64,000 nt of DNA from contig CAZOKN010000002.1 in NCBI GenBank assembly GCA_964580525.1, positions 1 to 64,000 on the forward strand, written 5' to 3'. The stretch is from CAZOKN01 sp964580525 (GTDB taxonomy: Bacteria > Pseudomonadota > Alphaproteobacteria > Rickettsiales > UBA6187). Positions 1-7,610 of the stretch are shown in pieces. The position numbers and the translations under genes were made by a program. The notes under the pieces are model-generated. The model did not search any database. It was given only the letters and a program-made list of their open reading frames with translations, and was not told where the DNA came from. Positions within the stretch are counted from its first letter, which is position 1; each line of letters begins with the position of its first letter.

Positions 1-559
1 CGCTGTTAAGTATGTTTTTATTACTGATTTGGTGGATTTATACGCTGTATAATGGGGATCTAGTGTTTATTTTAATGATAATATTTAAGCAACTCTAGAG
101 ACTGATTGGTCTACTGGAGTTCGTAAAACAATAGGCAAACTATCATTGGATGCTGGGCTTATTTATTATAGCTATCCAGGTGCAGATAAAGACCTGAATT
201 ATGATTATACTGAAGGTCAAGTTGCGGTGTCATATGATTTTGATTTTTTGGCTTTGAATGCATCAATTAATTATACTCCTGAGAATTTTGCGAAATCTGG
301 TGAAGCAACTTATTATAAAGCCGGATTTAGTGTGCCTACACCTATCAAAGTTACATTTGATGGCCATTTAGGAAGACAGCAAATTCATAACGAAGGTGCT
401 TTTGGAGCTCCTGATTACACAGATTGGGCGTTAGGTGCCGCCTATAATTTTAATGGATTTGATTTTAAGATTGAATATACCGACACTGATATAGATAAAG
501 ATGAGTGTGACACAAACTGTGAAGCTAAGGCAGTTCTAACTGTTTCTCATAGTTTTTAG
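1..559 (+). pseudogene. TorF-like outer-membrane porin, 5'-truncated by the window, two in-frame stops
   Basis: One reading frame (starting at base 2) gives continuous similarity to the TorF / TIGR02001 family of small beta-barrel-like outer-membrane proteins. Family-like stretches include WGSSVYFND (bases 53-79), ATLETDW, GLIYYSYPGADKDLNYDY, and APDYTDWALG, and the protein ends in an aromatic Phe as outer-membrane barrels do. The frame is interrupted by TAA at 50-52 and TAA at 86-88, while similarity continues in the same frame on both sides, so these are nonsense changes and not frameshifts. The intact part after the second stop could start at a TTG at 146, giving 137 residues, but that would lack the signal peptide and first strands. 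Most likely a decayed porin gene; sequencing error is the alternative. Family assignment is from recalled motifs. Confidence 0.6.
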
Positions 560-583
560 TTGAATTATACTTCAAAAATTTCT

Positions 584-614
584 AAAAACCCCGCTTATTA
601 AGCGGGGTTTTCTT
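584..614. terminator. Bidirectional rho-independent terminator
   Basis: An inverted repeat with arms AAAACCCCGCTT and AAGCGGGGTTTT is separated by a 3-base loop, with A and T runs on the two sides. It sits between two convergent genes (the porin remnant and uppP) and can stop transcription from both. Confidence 0.85.
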
Positions 615-622
615 TTTTAGCT

Positions 623-1429
623 TTAAGCAGAGTGTGCCAAGAGTGCTAGCATAATTACTCCAATTGCAATTCGATAATATGCGAATGGTTTAAAGCCATG
701 CGTGCCAACGAAATTGATGAGTTTTTTTACAACCAAAAGAGCAGCAAGAAATGCGCTAATGAAACCTATAGCTATAATCTGGAAATTATCGAAAGAAAGT
801 ACATCTAGATTCTTATAGATATCAAAAATGGTAGCGGCAAACATAGTTGGAATTGCGAGAAAAAAAGAAAACTCAGTTGCAGCTTTTCTTTCTACTCCTA
901 AAAGCAGTGATCCCATAATTGTTGCGCCAGAGCGTGAAACACCGGGTATCATAGCCAAACATTGGAATAAGCCGATAAATCCTGATTTTTTCAAGGACAG
1001 TTCATCAATTGAATTGCAGTAAATTTTTCTGGTACGAGATTCAATAATTAATATAATAATTCCACCTACTATAAGACTTGTGGAAACAACATAGGGTGAA
1101 AACAAAACTCTTTTTATAAAGCCATGCAATAAAACACCTAAAATCATTGCTGGTATAAAAGCTGCTATTATATTTAGGGCAAATTTTTGTTCTTTTTTTT
1201 CTTTAGTTAAGCCCATTAAAACAGAAATAATCTTATGTCTATAAAGCCAGCAGATTGCTAAGATAGCTCCTAATTGAATTATAATTTCAAAAGTTTTTCC
1301 CGGAGGACCCTGAAAGCCAAGTAAATCTTCGATTAATATCAAATGCCCTGTTGATGATACCGGAATAAATTCTGTCAAACCTTCAATAATTCCAAGAAAG
1401 ACAGCCTTAAATATATTAATTATATCCAT
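623..1429 (-). CDS. uppP: Undecaprenyl-diphosphatase (UppP/BacA)
   Basis: Integral membrane phosphatase that converts undecaprenyl diphosphate to the monophosphate, recycling the lipid carrier for peptidoglycan and other envelope polymers. The 268-residue length is normal. The two family motifs are present: EGLTEFIPVSSTGH near residues 16-29 and PGVSRSGATI near residues 162-171, both contributing to the active site. Several hydrophobic segments span the protein. It is transcribed alone, convergent with the porin remnant and divergent from flgB. The family is well conserved, so the call is firm; nothing in the sequence shows regulation. Confidence 0.95.
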   Translation of the reverse strand: MDIINIFKAVFLGIIEGLTEFIPVSSTGHLILIEDLLGFQGPPGKTFEIIIQLGAILAICWLYRHKIISVLMGLTKEKKEQKFALNIIAAFIPAMILGVLLHGFIKRVLFSPYVVSTSLIVGGIIILIIESRTRKIYCNSIDELSLKKSGFIGLFQCLAMIPGVSRSGATIMGSLLLGVERKAATEFSFFLAIPTMFAATIFDIYKNLDVLSFDNFQIIAIGFISAFLAALLVVKKLINFVGTHGFKPFAYYRIAIGVIMLALLAHSA

Positions 1430-1493
1430 AAATTTCCCCTAAAATATAATCTCACAAATAGGCGAAAAGTATTGTGTCTGCAACAGATATTAA

Positions 1494-1502
1494 TTATCCA
1501 CA
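1494..1502 (+). promoter_or_regulatory. Single consensus DnaA box between uppP and flgB
   Basis: TTATCCACA matches the consensus DnaA-binding 9-mer exactly. It lies in the 176-bp divergent intergenic region upstream of flgB. No second good box is visible nearby, so this is not an origin; a regulatory role is possible but a chance match in AT-rich DNA is equally likely. Confidence 0.25.
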
Positions 1503-1605
1503 TAAATGGCTATCTGTAGTGTAAAATATTCTGGAAATATACTACAACTTGTGGTTATATGTTATCTATCTTGGCAAGTAGCTGAGGTTTTTCTGAAAAA
1601 TTGGG

Positions 1606-2055
1606 ATGACCTTAACTATGAAAAAAATTGCTGTAATGACATTCATTATTGGTTCTATATTTTCAGCGCAATCGTTCGCGGGTGACGATGTTTTTGAGGA
1701 TTTGAGTAATAAAATGCGTTATTCAAATAATAGGCAATCCGTTATTTCTAGTAACCTTGCCAATGCTAATACTCCTGGCTATAAAGCACAAGATTTATCA
1801 CCAATGGATAGTGGTGGTACTCGAATGATAACAATGGCAACAACTTCTCCTAAACATATTTCTGGTATAGGCAAATCATCTTCGTTCAGAAAAATTCAGG
1901 AGAAAAAACCTTATGAAATTAAACCTGATGGAAATACTGTTAGTGTTGAACAGCAAACTGTGAAAATGTCTGAAAATGATTTGGAATATCGTGCGGCAGC
2001 TGGAATGCTAAAACAAATGAATGGCCTTCTTTTAACTGCAGTAACTAATAGATAG
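1606..2055 (+). CDS. flgB: Flagellar proximal rod protein FlgB with predicted N-terminal signal peptide
   Basis: FlgB forms the innermost part of the flagellar rod, in contact with the FliF ring and FliE. The rod signature is clear at residues 47-64 (ISSNLANANTPGYKAQDL). Unusually, about 25 residues precede the normal FlgB start: two lysines, a hydrophobic stretch, and AQSFA followed by GDD, which looks like a Sec signal peptide with cleavage after Ala25. Most FlgB proteins lack this because they leave through the flagellar type III apparatus. Start at the ATG at 1606; a second in-frame ATG at 1618 is nearly equivalent and keeps the signal. First gene of a flgB-flgC-fliE-fliQ run, 10 bp before flgC. 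FlgB identity is firm; the export route is inferred. Confidence 0.9.
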   Translation: MTLTMKKIAVMTFIIGSIFSAQSFAGDDVFEDLSNKMRYSNNRQSVISSNLANANTPGYKAQDLSPMDSGGTRMITMATTSPKHISGIGKSSSFRKIQEKKPYEIKPDGNTVSVEQQTVKMSENDLEYRAAAGMLKQMNGLLLTAVTNR

Positions 2056-2065
2056 GATTTACAAA

Positions 2066-2533
2066 ATGATTAGATTTTTTTGTATTTCATTTTTTGTTTT
2101 AGGAGCAACAAGTAGTTTTGCTGGTGGGCTAAATGATGCCTATTCTGAATCAGCAGCTGGTTTGAGGGCGCAAAGTATGCGTATGAAAGTAATTGCACAA
2201 AATATTGCAAATGCTGATTCCACAGGTGCTACGCCAGGTTCTGATCCTTACAGAAGGCAAATTATTATTTTTAAAAATAAATATAATAAAGATGCTGGAA
2301 CAGAAGTAGTTACTGTTGATAAAGTAAAAAAGGATACAAAAACTCCTTTTAATGCAAAATTTGATCCTTCTAGTCCGGCGGCAGATGAAAAGGGATATGT
2401 TCTTTTGCCAAATTTACAAACACCTATGGAAATAGCAGATATGAAAGAAGCTCAAGGTAGTTATGAGGCTAATTTGGGTGCTATGGAAACAACTAAGAGA
2501 ATGTTTGCGACTACATTGGATTTATTAAGATAA
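2066..2533 (+). CDS. flgC: Flagellar proximal rod protein FlgC with predicted N-terminal signal peptide
   Basis: FlgC is the second proximal rod subunit. The family pattern AQNIANADS is at residues 44-52, followed by PYRRQ, and the C-terminal helix has the usual ETTKRMFATTLDLLR-like end. As in flgB just upstream, the protein begins with an apparent signal peptide: MIRF, a hydrophobic core, then SSFA with likely cleavage after Ala19. Canonical FlgC starts roughly where residue 22 lies here. The 155-residue length is slightly above the usual 135-140 because of this extension. The gap to fliE is 71 bp and contains small inverted repeats. The presence of the same type of extension in two adjacent rod genes argues against a mis-chosen start. 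Confidence 0.9.
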   Translation: MIRFFCISFFVLGATSSFAGGLNDAYSESAAGLRAQSMRMKVIAQNIANADSTGATPGSDPYRRQIIIFKNKYNKDAGTEVVTVDKVKKDTKTPFNAKFDPSSPAADEKGYVLLPNLQTPMEIADMKEAQGSYEANLGAMETTKRMFATTLDLLR

Positions 2534-2604
2534 AAGATTTTTTAATAAGCTGCAGGATGCAGTTTTTAAGTAGCAGGTAGCTCCATTTTTTGGAGATATT
2601 GATA

Positions 2605-2928
2605 ATGAGCGTAAGTTTTAATTCGGCAGTTAGTGCCTATAATAACGCGGCAAAGATTGCATCTTCCAGCGGAGAATCTTCAAGTGCAAGCTCCAGTTCG
2701 GCAACGAGTGGTGGCGGCTTTTCTGGTATGATTAATGATTCTATCAGCAATACCGTATCTTCTTTGCGTACGGCAGAAAACACTATATCTAAATCTCTTG
2801 TGAAGCAGGCTGATATTACAGATGTTGTAACGGCCATAACCAATGCACAAATTACCTTAAAGACAGTTATGGAAGTTAGAGATAGACTTCTTGCTGCGCA
2901 TCAGGAAATTATGCGTATGCCTATTTAG
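2605..2928 (+). CDS. fliE: Flagellar hook-basal body protein FliE
   Basis: FliE links the FliF (MS) ring to the rod. The 107-residue protein has a Ser-rich N-terminal half (residues 20-45) and a conserved C-terminal helix pair containing VTAITNAQITLKTVMEVRD and an ending RMPI, typical for FliE. The ATG at 2605 is chosen because a GGAG ribosome-binding site lies 9 bases upstream; an in-frame TTG at 2590 would overlap that site. No signal peptide is visible here, unlike FlgB and FlgC. It lies 25 bp upstream of fliQ, in one operon with the rod genes. Confidence 0.9.
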   Translation: MSVSFNSAVSAYNNAAKIASSSGESSSASSSSATSGGGFSGMINDSISNTVSSLRTAENTISKSLVKQADITDVVTAITNAQITLKTVMEVRDRLLAAHQEIMRMPI

Positions 2929-2953
2929 GTTTAATAAAAATAAATGGTAATTT

Positions 2954-3265
2954 ATGGATTCTGCTATTGCTCTTGAAATTGGAAGGGATGCTGTGATTGT
3001 CTTTTTGAAGATATCTTTGCCAATAATGCTTGCTGCGCTTGTTGTGGGTTTGGTTATATCACTGTTTCAAGCCCTTACTCAAATACAAGAACCAACATTA
3101 TCATTTGTACCAAAAATTATTGCTATTTTTGCGGTTTTGATAATATTTCTACCCTATATAGGAAATCAGCTGAGCAATTTTTCTGAAAGTATAGCCAGCA
3201 AAATAGTTGGCGAAAAACCGGCGCAATCATCCTCATCGCCTGAATCGCAACCAAAAGGTGAATAA
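2954..3265 (+). CDS. fliQ: Flagellar type III export gate protein FliQ
   Basis: FliQ is a small two-helix membrane component of the FliPQR export gate. Residues 1-85 match the family, with two hydrophobic helices and the central FQALTQIQEPTLSFVPKI-type loop. At 103 residues it is about 14 longer than the usual 89 because of a hydrophilic Ser/Pro/Glu-rich tail (KPAQSSSSPESQPKGE-like) with no obvious function. The genes for FliP and FliR are not in this window. Its presence shows that the type III export machinery exists in this organism, which makes the signal peptides on FlgB and FlgC more puzzling. Confidence 0.92.
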   Translation: MDSAIALEIGRDAVIVFLKISLPIMLAALVVGLVISLFQALTQIQEPTLSFVPKIIAIFAVLIIFLPYIGNQLSNFSESIASKIVGEKPAQSSSSPESQPKGE

Positions 3266-3475
3266 TTATATATAAATCCCACCAGGAAGAGAATAGCTTA
3301 GGTTAGCCATTAATTTTCTGGTAACTGAGCCTGTTTTAATGTAATAAAACCTACATAATATGTGGTTATAATGCTATAATTAAAGCGTACACATAGTGTT
3401 GGCTTGCGTCGAACTTGGTGTTGTGCTCAGATTCAGGCTTGTATTACTATACTAATTTTATTGTAAGTTGTTGTT

Positions 3476-3832
3476 ATGTTTAGGATTTTAATCCTTTTGT
3501 CTGTTGTATTATTTGTATCTGCTTGTGAAAGATTTGACAGGCCGAAGGTGCCTGATCAGGATAAATACTCAGCGTTATTTGATAAAAAACAATTTCAACC
3601 AAGAGCTTGGAGAAAGCAAATATATGATTTTACACCTGGTGGCGATAGTAGCTATGACCAGGGTTTTCAGGATGGTTGCCAGACATTTACAAATGTTTTG
3701 GGTGAAGGTCTTTATAGATTAAATGGACCAAGAATAGAGCCTGATAGGCTGGTTAGTGATGCTTGGTATTTACGTGGATATCAAGATGCATCTTCGTTTT
3801 GTACGTTCAATTTAGATTGGGAAACGCATTAA
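3476..3832 (+). CDS. Lipoprotein 1 of a five-member tandem family (DGC-x-YC repeat family)
   Basis: Predicted lipoprotein: hydrophobic signal followed by lipobox VSAC, lipidated Cys17. The mature part contains the family core: YDQGFQDGC ending at Cys68 and YQDASSFC ending at Cys109, a spacing of exactly 41 residues shared with the other members. It is the most divergent copy; the FKQD..YY.AWK portion is replaced by a different sequence. First of five genes packed with gaps of -1 to 4 bp and preceded by a 210-bp region with a TATAAT-like element, so probably the head of an operon. I do not recognise the family; envelope location is inferred from the lipobox, and function is unknown. Confidence 0.8.
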   Translation: MFRILILLSVVLFVSACERFDRPKVPDQDKYSALFDKKQFQPRAWRKQIYDFTPGGDSSYDQGFQDGCQTFTNVLGEGLYRLNGPRIEPDRLVSDAWYLRGYQDASSFCTFNLDWETH

Positions 3833-3833
3833 A

Positions 3834-4178
3834 ATGAATGTTATTTTTTTAAAAAGTAGAATGGTTGTTATTTGTTCGATCCTTTTTTTACTAACAGGAT
3901 GTACAGAATTTCATTTTGCGCCTGGTTGGGCAAAGCCTTCGACTGTTTCTTTTGAGCCACCTCCTGGTCCAGAGATTTATCAGCAAGGATTTAAAGATGG
4001 TTTGGAGAGTGGGTTATCGGGATATAGTAATAGCTTTAATAAAATGTTCTGGACCTGGAAGCAAGATCCTGAATTAGCACAGAACAAAATATACTATCAA
4101 ATATGGAAAGATGCCTATGCTTATGGTGCGCTTGTGGGAATGATGGCGGATGAGCATGGAATGGGTAACTGGAGATAA
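3834..4178 (+). CDS. Lipoprotein 2 of the five-member tandem family, lacking the cysteine pair
   Basis: Signal peptide with lipobox LTGC, lipidated Cys23 when started at 3834 (an in-frame ATG at 3861 would also give a signal peptide). The family core is present: YQQGFKDGLESG, a WKQDPELAQ segment, and YYQIWKDAYAYG. At the two positions where the other four copies have cysteine this protein has Leu57 and Gly98. Both are lost together while the 41-residue spacing is kept, which suggests the cysteines form a disulfide in the other copies. It starts 1 bp after the stop of lipoprotein 1. Function unknown. Confidence 0.8.
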   Translation: MNVIFLKSRMVVICSILFLLTGCTEFHFAPGWAKPSTVSFEPPPGPEIYQQGFKDGLESGLSGYSNSFNKMFWTWKQDPELAQNKIYYQIWKDAYAYGALVGMMADEHGMGNWR

Positions 4179-4182
4179 TAAC

Positions 4183-4497
4183 GTGCAGAGAATTTTTGTT
4201 TTATTTATAGTTTTTACTGCACTTTCTTCTTGTGTTGGCAAGCCGAATGTTGGGCCGCCATGGATGCAGAATATGTTAACTCAAGGACCTGAAGGTCCGA
4301 CTAACTTTAGAAAAGGTTGGAGAGATGGCTGCGAAACTGGGTTTTCAGCTACATCTAACAGATTCCAAAGAGGATTTTACCAATTTAGGCAAGATTATGC
4401 TTTAGCGCAGGACCCTGTCTATTATACTGGGTGGAAGACTGCCTTTGACTATTGTCAAAGATATGTGTTCCAATATTTAAGAAGGAATATACTGTAA
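4183..4497 (+). CDS. Lipoprotein 3 of the five-member tandem family
   Basis: The GTG at 4183 is chosen as start because it follows a GGAGA element at about 10 bases and gives a proper signal peptide; a longer in-frame start at 4150 would overlap the preceding gene and bury the signal. Lipobox LSSC, lipidated Cys17. The 104-residue protein consists almost only of the family core: FRKGWRDGCETG (Cys50), FRQDYALAQDPVYYTGWK, and AFDYCQRY (Cys91), 41 residues apart. It ends at a TAATG junction with lipoprotein 4, implying translational coupling. Function unknown; likely periplasmic face of an envelope membrane. Confidence 0.82.
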   Translation: MQRIFVLFIVFTALSSCVGKPNVGPPWMQNMLTQGPEGPTNFRKGWRDGCETGFSATSNRFQRGFYQFRQDYALAQDPVYYTGWKTAFDYCQRYVFQYLRRNIL

Positions 4498-4904
4498 TGC
4501 GGAAGCTTGTTATATTTTTATTAATTATTCTGCTTCTGCCAGCTCTTTTAACGGGTTGCGTGGGTAAGATATTTACTTCAACAAATATATTAGCGCCAAA
4601 GCCATTTCGTATGGGTGCGCCGCCTAAAGATGCTGATCCTGAGTATCTGCAAGGATGGAATGATGGATGTGAAACAGGATTGTCAACGATGGTGGCAGGT
4701 TCTTATAAAAGCTTTTATGGCTTTAAACAGGATGCCTATAAGATAAAAGACCAAAAATATTATCAAGCATGGAAAGATGCTTATAACTATTGCAGGCAAT
4801 ATTCATTCCGCTTTACGTGGGATGCGTATGATAGAACTTATAACAAAGCATTAGAGAATAATTTGTGCGTAATATGTCCAAACGAACTTGATAGGACACA
4901 GTAA
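4497..4904 (+). CDS. Lipoprotein 4 of the five-member tandem family
   Basis: The ATG at 4497 overlaps the stop of the preceding gene by one base and begins a typical signal peptide ending in lipobox LTGC, lipidated Cys21. Core: YLQGWNDGCETG (Cys58), FKQDAYKIKDQKYYQAWK, AYNYCRQY (Cys99), spacing 41. A C-terminal extension carries a further CVIC pair (Cys124, Cys127), unique among the five copies, which could bind metal or form another disulfide. Stop is 4 bp before the next start. Function unknown. Confidence 0.82.
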   Translation: MRKLVIFLLIILLLPALLTGCVGKIFTSTNILAPKPFRMGAPPKDADPEYLQGWNDGCETGLSTMVAGSYKSFYGFKQDAYKIKDQKYYQAWKDAYNYCRQYSFRFTWDAYDRTYNKALENNLCVICPNELDRTQ

Positions 4905-4908
4905 TAAA

Positions 4909-5499
4909 ATGAAAAAGATTTTTGCATTATTTTTCGTTGCTTTACTAGGTGGGTGTTATAATGCACCAGACCACCTAAAGCCTATGCCATGGCTTTTTAA
5001 ACAAATGCCAAATGATGCTCCGAATAATTATAAACGTGGTTGGAAAGATGGTTGTGAGAGCGGCTTGGCAAGTATGACCAACTCTTTCTATAGAACTTTT
5101 TATACATTCAAGCAGGATGCAACCCTGAGAAGGGATCCAACATATTATACTGCATGGAAAGATACATACAATTTCTGTCGTCACTATGCTTATGGAACTT
5201 TGCGTGAAAGTGGTCAGCGTATCAATTTGCCGAATAATCTAAATCAAGGTCAGCAAACTTTTATGGGTGCTGAAGGTATATTTGAGCAAGGACCTCTACA
5301 AATGTTAGGACCCGGCGGTACTACTTTGATGCCATTGCAAAAAGTGGGGCCTATAGGTGGAAATGGTAATTTCCCTTTAGACTTGGGTGGTATATCTAAC
5401 TGGGATTATTCAAATGAATACATGTCTTTGGGCAATGGTGGTTTGAATATGAATTATGGAGATGATGTACCTTTCTTCGGTTCGTCTGACCCTAGGTAG
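4909..5499 (+). CDS. Lipoprotein 5 of the five-member tandem family, with Gly/Pro/Asn-rich tail
   Basis: The ATG at 4909 gives a compact signal peptide with lipobox LGGC, lipidated Cys16. Core: YKRGWKDGCESG (Cys49), FKQDATLRRDPTYYTAWK, TYNFCRHY (Cys90), spacing 41 as in the other copies. After residue 100 a tail of about 95 residues follows, rich in Gly, Pro, Asn and Leu, with short repeated patterns such as GPLQMLGPGG and MPLQKVGPIGG, probably unstructured. It is the last gene before the tRNA. Function unknown; the order of core and tail suggests a lipid-anchored core with an extended presentation arm. Confidence 0.82.
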   Translation: MKKIFALFFVALLGGCYNAPDHLKPMPWLFKQMPNDAPNNYKRGWKDGCESGLASMTNSFYRTFYTFKQDATLRRDPTYYTAWKDTYNFCRHYAYGTLRESGQRINLPNNLNQGQQTFMGAEGIFEQGPLQMLGPGGTTLMPLQKVGPIGGNGNFPLDLGGISNWDYSNEYMSLGNGGLNMNYGDDVPFFGSSDPR

Positions 5500-5565
5500 C
5501 TAGTTTCCTCGTTTTTTTCTTGCAATAAATATAATCCTCGGCTAATAAAGCAGGCCTCGGTTTGC

Positions 5566-5642
5566 GGGGGATTAGCTCAGTTGGTTAGAGCGGGGCGCTC
5601 ATAACGCCTGTGTCGGGGGTTCAAGTCCCTCATCCCCCACCA
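5566..5642 (+). tRNA. tRNA with anticodon CAT (elongator Met or Ile2)
   Basis: The 77-base cloverleaf folds by eye: acceptor GGGGGAT/ATCCCCC, D-arm GCTC...GAGC, anticodon stem GGGCG/CGCCT with loop CTCATAA, T-arm with TTCAAGT loop, and encoded CCA (5640-5642). The acceptor stem is fully paired, so it is not initiator tRNA. Loop CTCATAA occurs in both elongator tRNA-Met and in tRNA-Ile2, whose C34 is changed to lysidine; I cannot separate the two by eye. Confidence 0.93.
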
Positions 5643-5659
5643 TCTATTAAGTTGTTTAT

Positions 5660-6979
5660 CTACAATATAAATTTCGACAAATCTGAATTTTTGGCCAAGT
5701 CGCCAAGGTTTTTGTTTACGTAAGAAGAATCTATTTTAATAGTCTTGCCGCTGTTTTCGTCTGTTGCATAGCTAATTTCTTCTAGCAATTTTTCCATAAC
5801 GGTATGTAGACGTCTTGCACCAATATTCTCAATATTTTTATTAACTTCTGTCGCTATTGATGCGATTTGATCAATGCCATCATCAGTGAATTTCAGTTTC
5901 ACAGATTCTGTTTCCATCAACGCTATATATTGTTTTATCAAGCTTGATTCTGGTTCTTTCAGTATTCGTATCATATCTTTTTTATCCAAAGCTTTTAGCT
6001 CGACCCTAATAGGCAAGCGACCTTGTAATTCAGGTAATAAATCTGAGGGACTGGACATGTGGAATGCGCCGGAACCTATAAATAAAATATATTCTGTTTT
6101 TACCGGACCATATTTTGTAGTGACGGTTGTGCCTTCAATTAGCGGCAGCAAGTCGCGTTGAACACCTTCGCGGCTCACCTCGCCACCTCTGGCATCGGAC
6201 CTAGCGGTAATTTTATCCATTTCATCAATAAATACGATGCCGTAATTTTCAACAAGTTCCAAAGCCTGTTTGATAATTTTTTCTTCGTCAATAAGCTTAT
6301 CGCTTTCTTCATTTAAAAGGATTTTGTATGACTCATTAACTGTCATACGTTTGGTTTTCATTTTAGCACCGCCCATAGCCTTGCCAATTATATCACCCAG
6401 ATTGAAAACACCCATTTGGCTGCCTGGCATGCCAGGAATATCGAATGCGCCACCACCGACGTTACCATTATCCTGTACATCAATTTCTACTTCTTTATCT
6501 CCAAGATTTCCGGAATGTAATTTTTCCCTGAATTTTTCGCGAGTTTCTTTTGTAGATGTGTCTCCGACGAGAGCGTCTAACAAACGCTCTTCGGCATTTT
6601 CATGCGCTTTGGTTGTAACTTCTTTACGAAGTTTTTCGCGTGTGAAATTTATAGAAATCTCGACAAGATCACGAATTATTGAATCAACATCACGACCAAC
6701 ATAACCAACTTCGGTAAATTTTGTGGCTTCAACTTTTATGAAAGGCGAGCCGGAAAGCTTGGCAATACGGCGTGCAATTTCTGTTTTTCCAACGCCTGTG
6801 GGGCCAATCATAAGGATATTTTTTGGCAGAATTTCATCACGCAGAGGCTCAGCAACTTTTTTCCTACGCCAACGGTTACGCAAAGCTATAGCTACGGCTT
6901 TTTTCGCGTCATTTTGGCCGACAATATATCTATCAAGTTCTTTTACTATTTCCTTAGGTGTAAGATTTAAATCACTCAT
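5660..6979 (-). CDS. hslU: ATP-dependent protease ATPase subunit HslU
   Basis: AAA+ unfoldase of the HslVU (ClpYQ) protease. The 439-residue length is typical. Walker A GPTGVGKTE lies near residue 59, the I-domain occupies roughly residues 110-240, Walker B is VFIDEMDKI, and the C-terminal sensor region has GARRLHTVMEKLLEEI. The C-terminus ends in KFIL, consistent with the family tail that inserts into HslV. Its start overlaps the stop of hslV by 4 bp, so the two are translated together. Convergent with the tRNA gene, 17 bp apart. Confidence 0.97.
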   Translation of the reverse strand: MSDLNLTPKEIVKELDRYIVGQNDAKKAVAIALRNRWRRKKVAEPLRDEILPKNILMIGPTGVGKTEIARRIAKLSGSPFIKVEATKFTEVGYVGRDVDSIIRDLVEISINFTREKLRKEVTTKAHENAEERLLDALVGDTSTKETREKFREKLHSGNLGDKEVEIDVQDNGNVGGGAFDIPGMPGSQMGVFNLGDIIGKAMGGAKMKTKRMTVNESYKILLNEESDKLIDEEKIIKQALELVENYGIVFIDEMDKITARSDARGGEVSREGVQRDLLPLIEGTTVTTKYGPVKTEYILFIGSGAFHMSSPSDLLPELQGRLPIRVELKALDKKDMIRILKEPESSLIKQYIALMETESVKLKFTDDGIDQIASIATEVNKNIENIGARRLHTVMEKLLEEISYATDENSGKTIKIDSSYVNKNLGDLAKNSDLSKFIL

Positions 6980-7530
6980 TTGGTTTTCAATGTCTCTATT
7001 GTTAGATTATGGTTTGTATAAACACAGATATCAGCTGCTATTTTCATAGATTTTTTAACTATATCTTCTGCAGTTAAATCTTTTATATCGGCCAGCGCTC
7101 GTGCTGCTGAAAGTGCATAATTACCACCTGAACCAATAGCCAAGATGCCATCATCAGGTTCAATAACGTCGCCAGTTCCTGACAAAATCAAAGAGACTTC
7201 GGCATCCACGACTATCATCATTGCTTCCAGGCGTCTTAAATAGCGATCTGTGCGCCAATCTTTTGCTAATTCTACACAAGCGCGGCGAAGCTGTTCCGGG
7301 TGTTTTTCTAGCTTTGCTTCCAGCCTTTCAAATAAAGTAAAGGCGTCAGCCGTTGCTCCAGCAAAGCCTGCCAGAATTTTACCGTTAGATAATTTACGTA
7401 CCTTCTTGGCGGAGGTTTTCATAATTGTGGGTCCAAGAGAAACCTGGCCATCTCCAGCCAAAACGACCTTATTGCCTTTACGAACGGATAGAATTGTAGT
7501 GCCGTATATTGTGTCTGGTTTGTGCTGCAT
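6976..7530 (-). CDS. hslV: ATP-dependent protease peptidase subunit HslV
   Basis: Threonine peptidase forming the proteolytic core of HslVU. The mature N-terminus TTILSVRKG follows a propeptide MQHKPDTIYG, so Thr11 should become the catalytic Thr1 after processing. The GDGQVSLGPT and GFAGATADAFTLFERLE motifs are in place. Length 184. Divergent from hisB; the 145-bp shared region contains a CTTGAA hexamer on the minus strand that could be a heat-shock -35 element, but I see no convincing matching -10. Confidence 0.97.
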   Translation of the reverse strand: MQHKPDTIYGTTILSVRKGNKVVLAGDGQVSLGPTIMKTSAKKVRKLSNGKILAGFAGATADAFTLFERLEAKLEKHPEQLRRACVELAKDWRTDRYLRRLEAMMIVVDAEVSLILSGTGDVIEPDDGILAIGSGGNYALSAARALADIKDLTAEDIVKKSMKIAADICVYTNHNLTIETLKTK

Positions 7531-7610
7531 ACTTTAAACCTATGAATTTCTGTACTGATCATATACTTAGAACTAAAATCGGATTATTCAAGTATTTTAG
7601 GCATATTTTC

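Noticed and set aside
50..88. Stop-codon recoding of TAA in the porin-like gene
   Set aside because: TAA is the normal stop of many intact genes in this window, including overlapping TAATG junctions, so recoding would break them.
3266..3475. Possible sigma-54 promoter before the lipoprotein cluster (TTGGCTTGCG region)
   Set aside because: The GG and GC elements do not have the -24/-12 spacing; only a loose TATAAT-like sequence is seen.
7531..7610. Heat-shock promoter for hslVU
   Set aside because: A CTTGAA hexamer exists on the minus strand, but no -10 with acceptable match at 17-18 bases.
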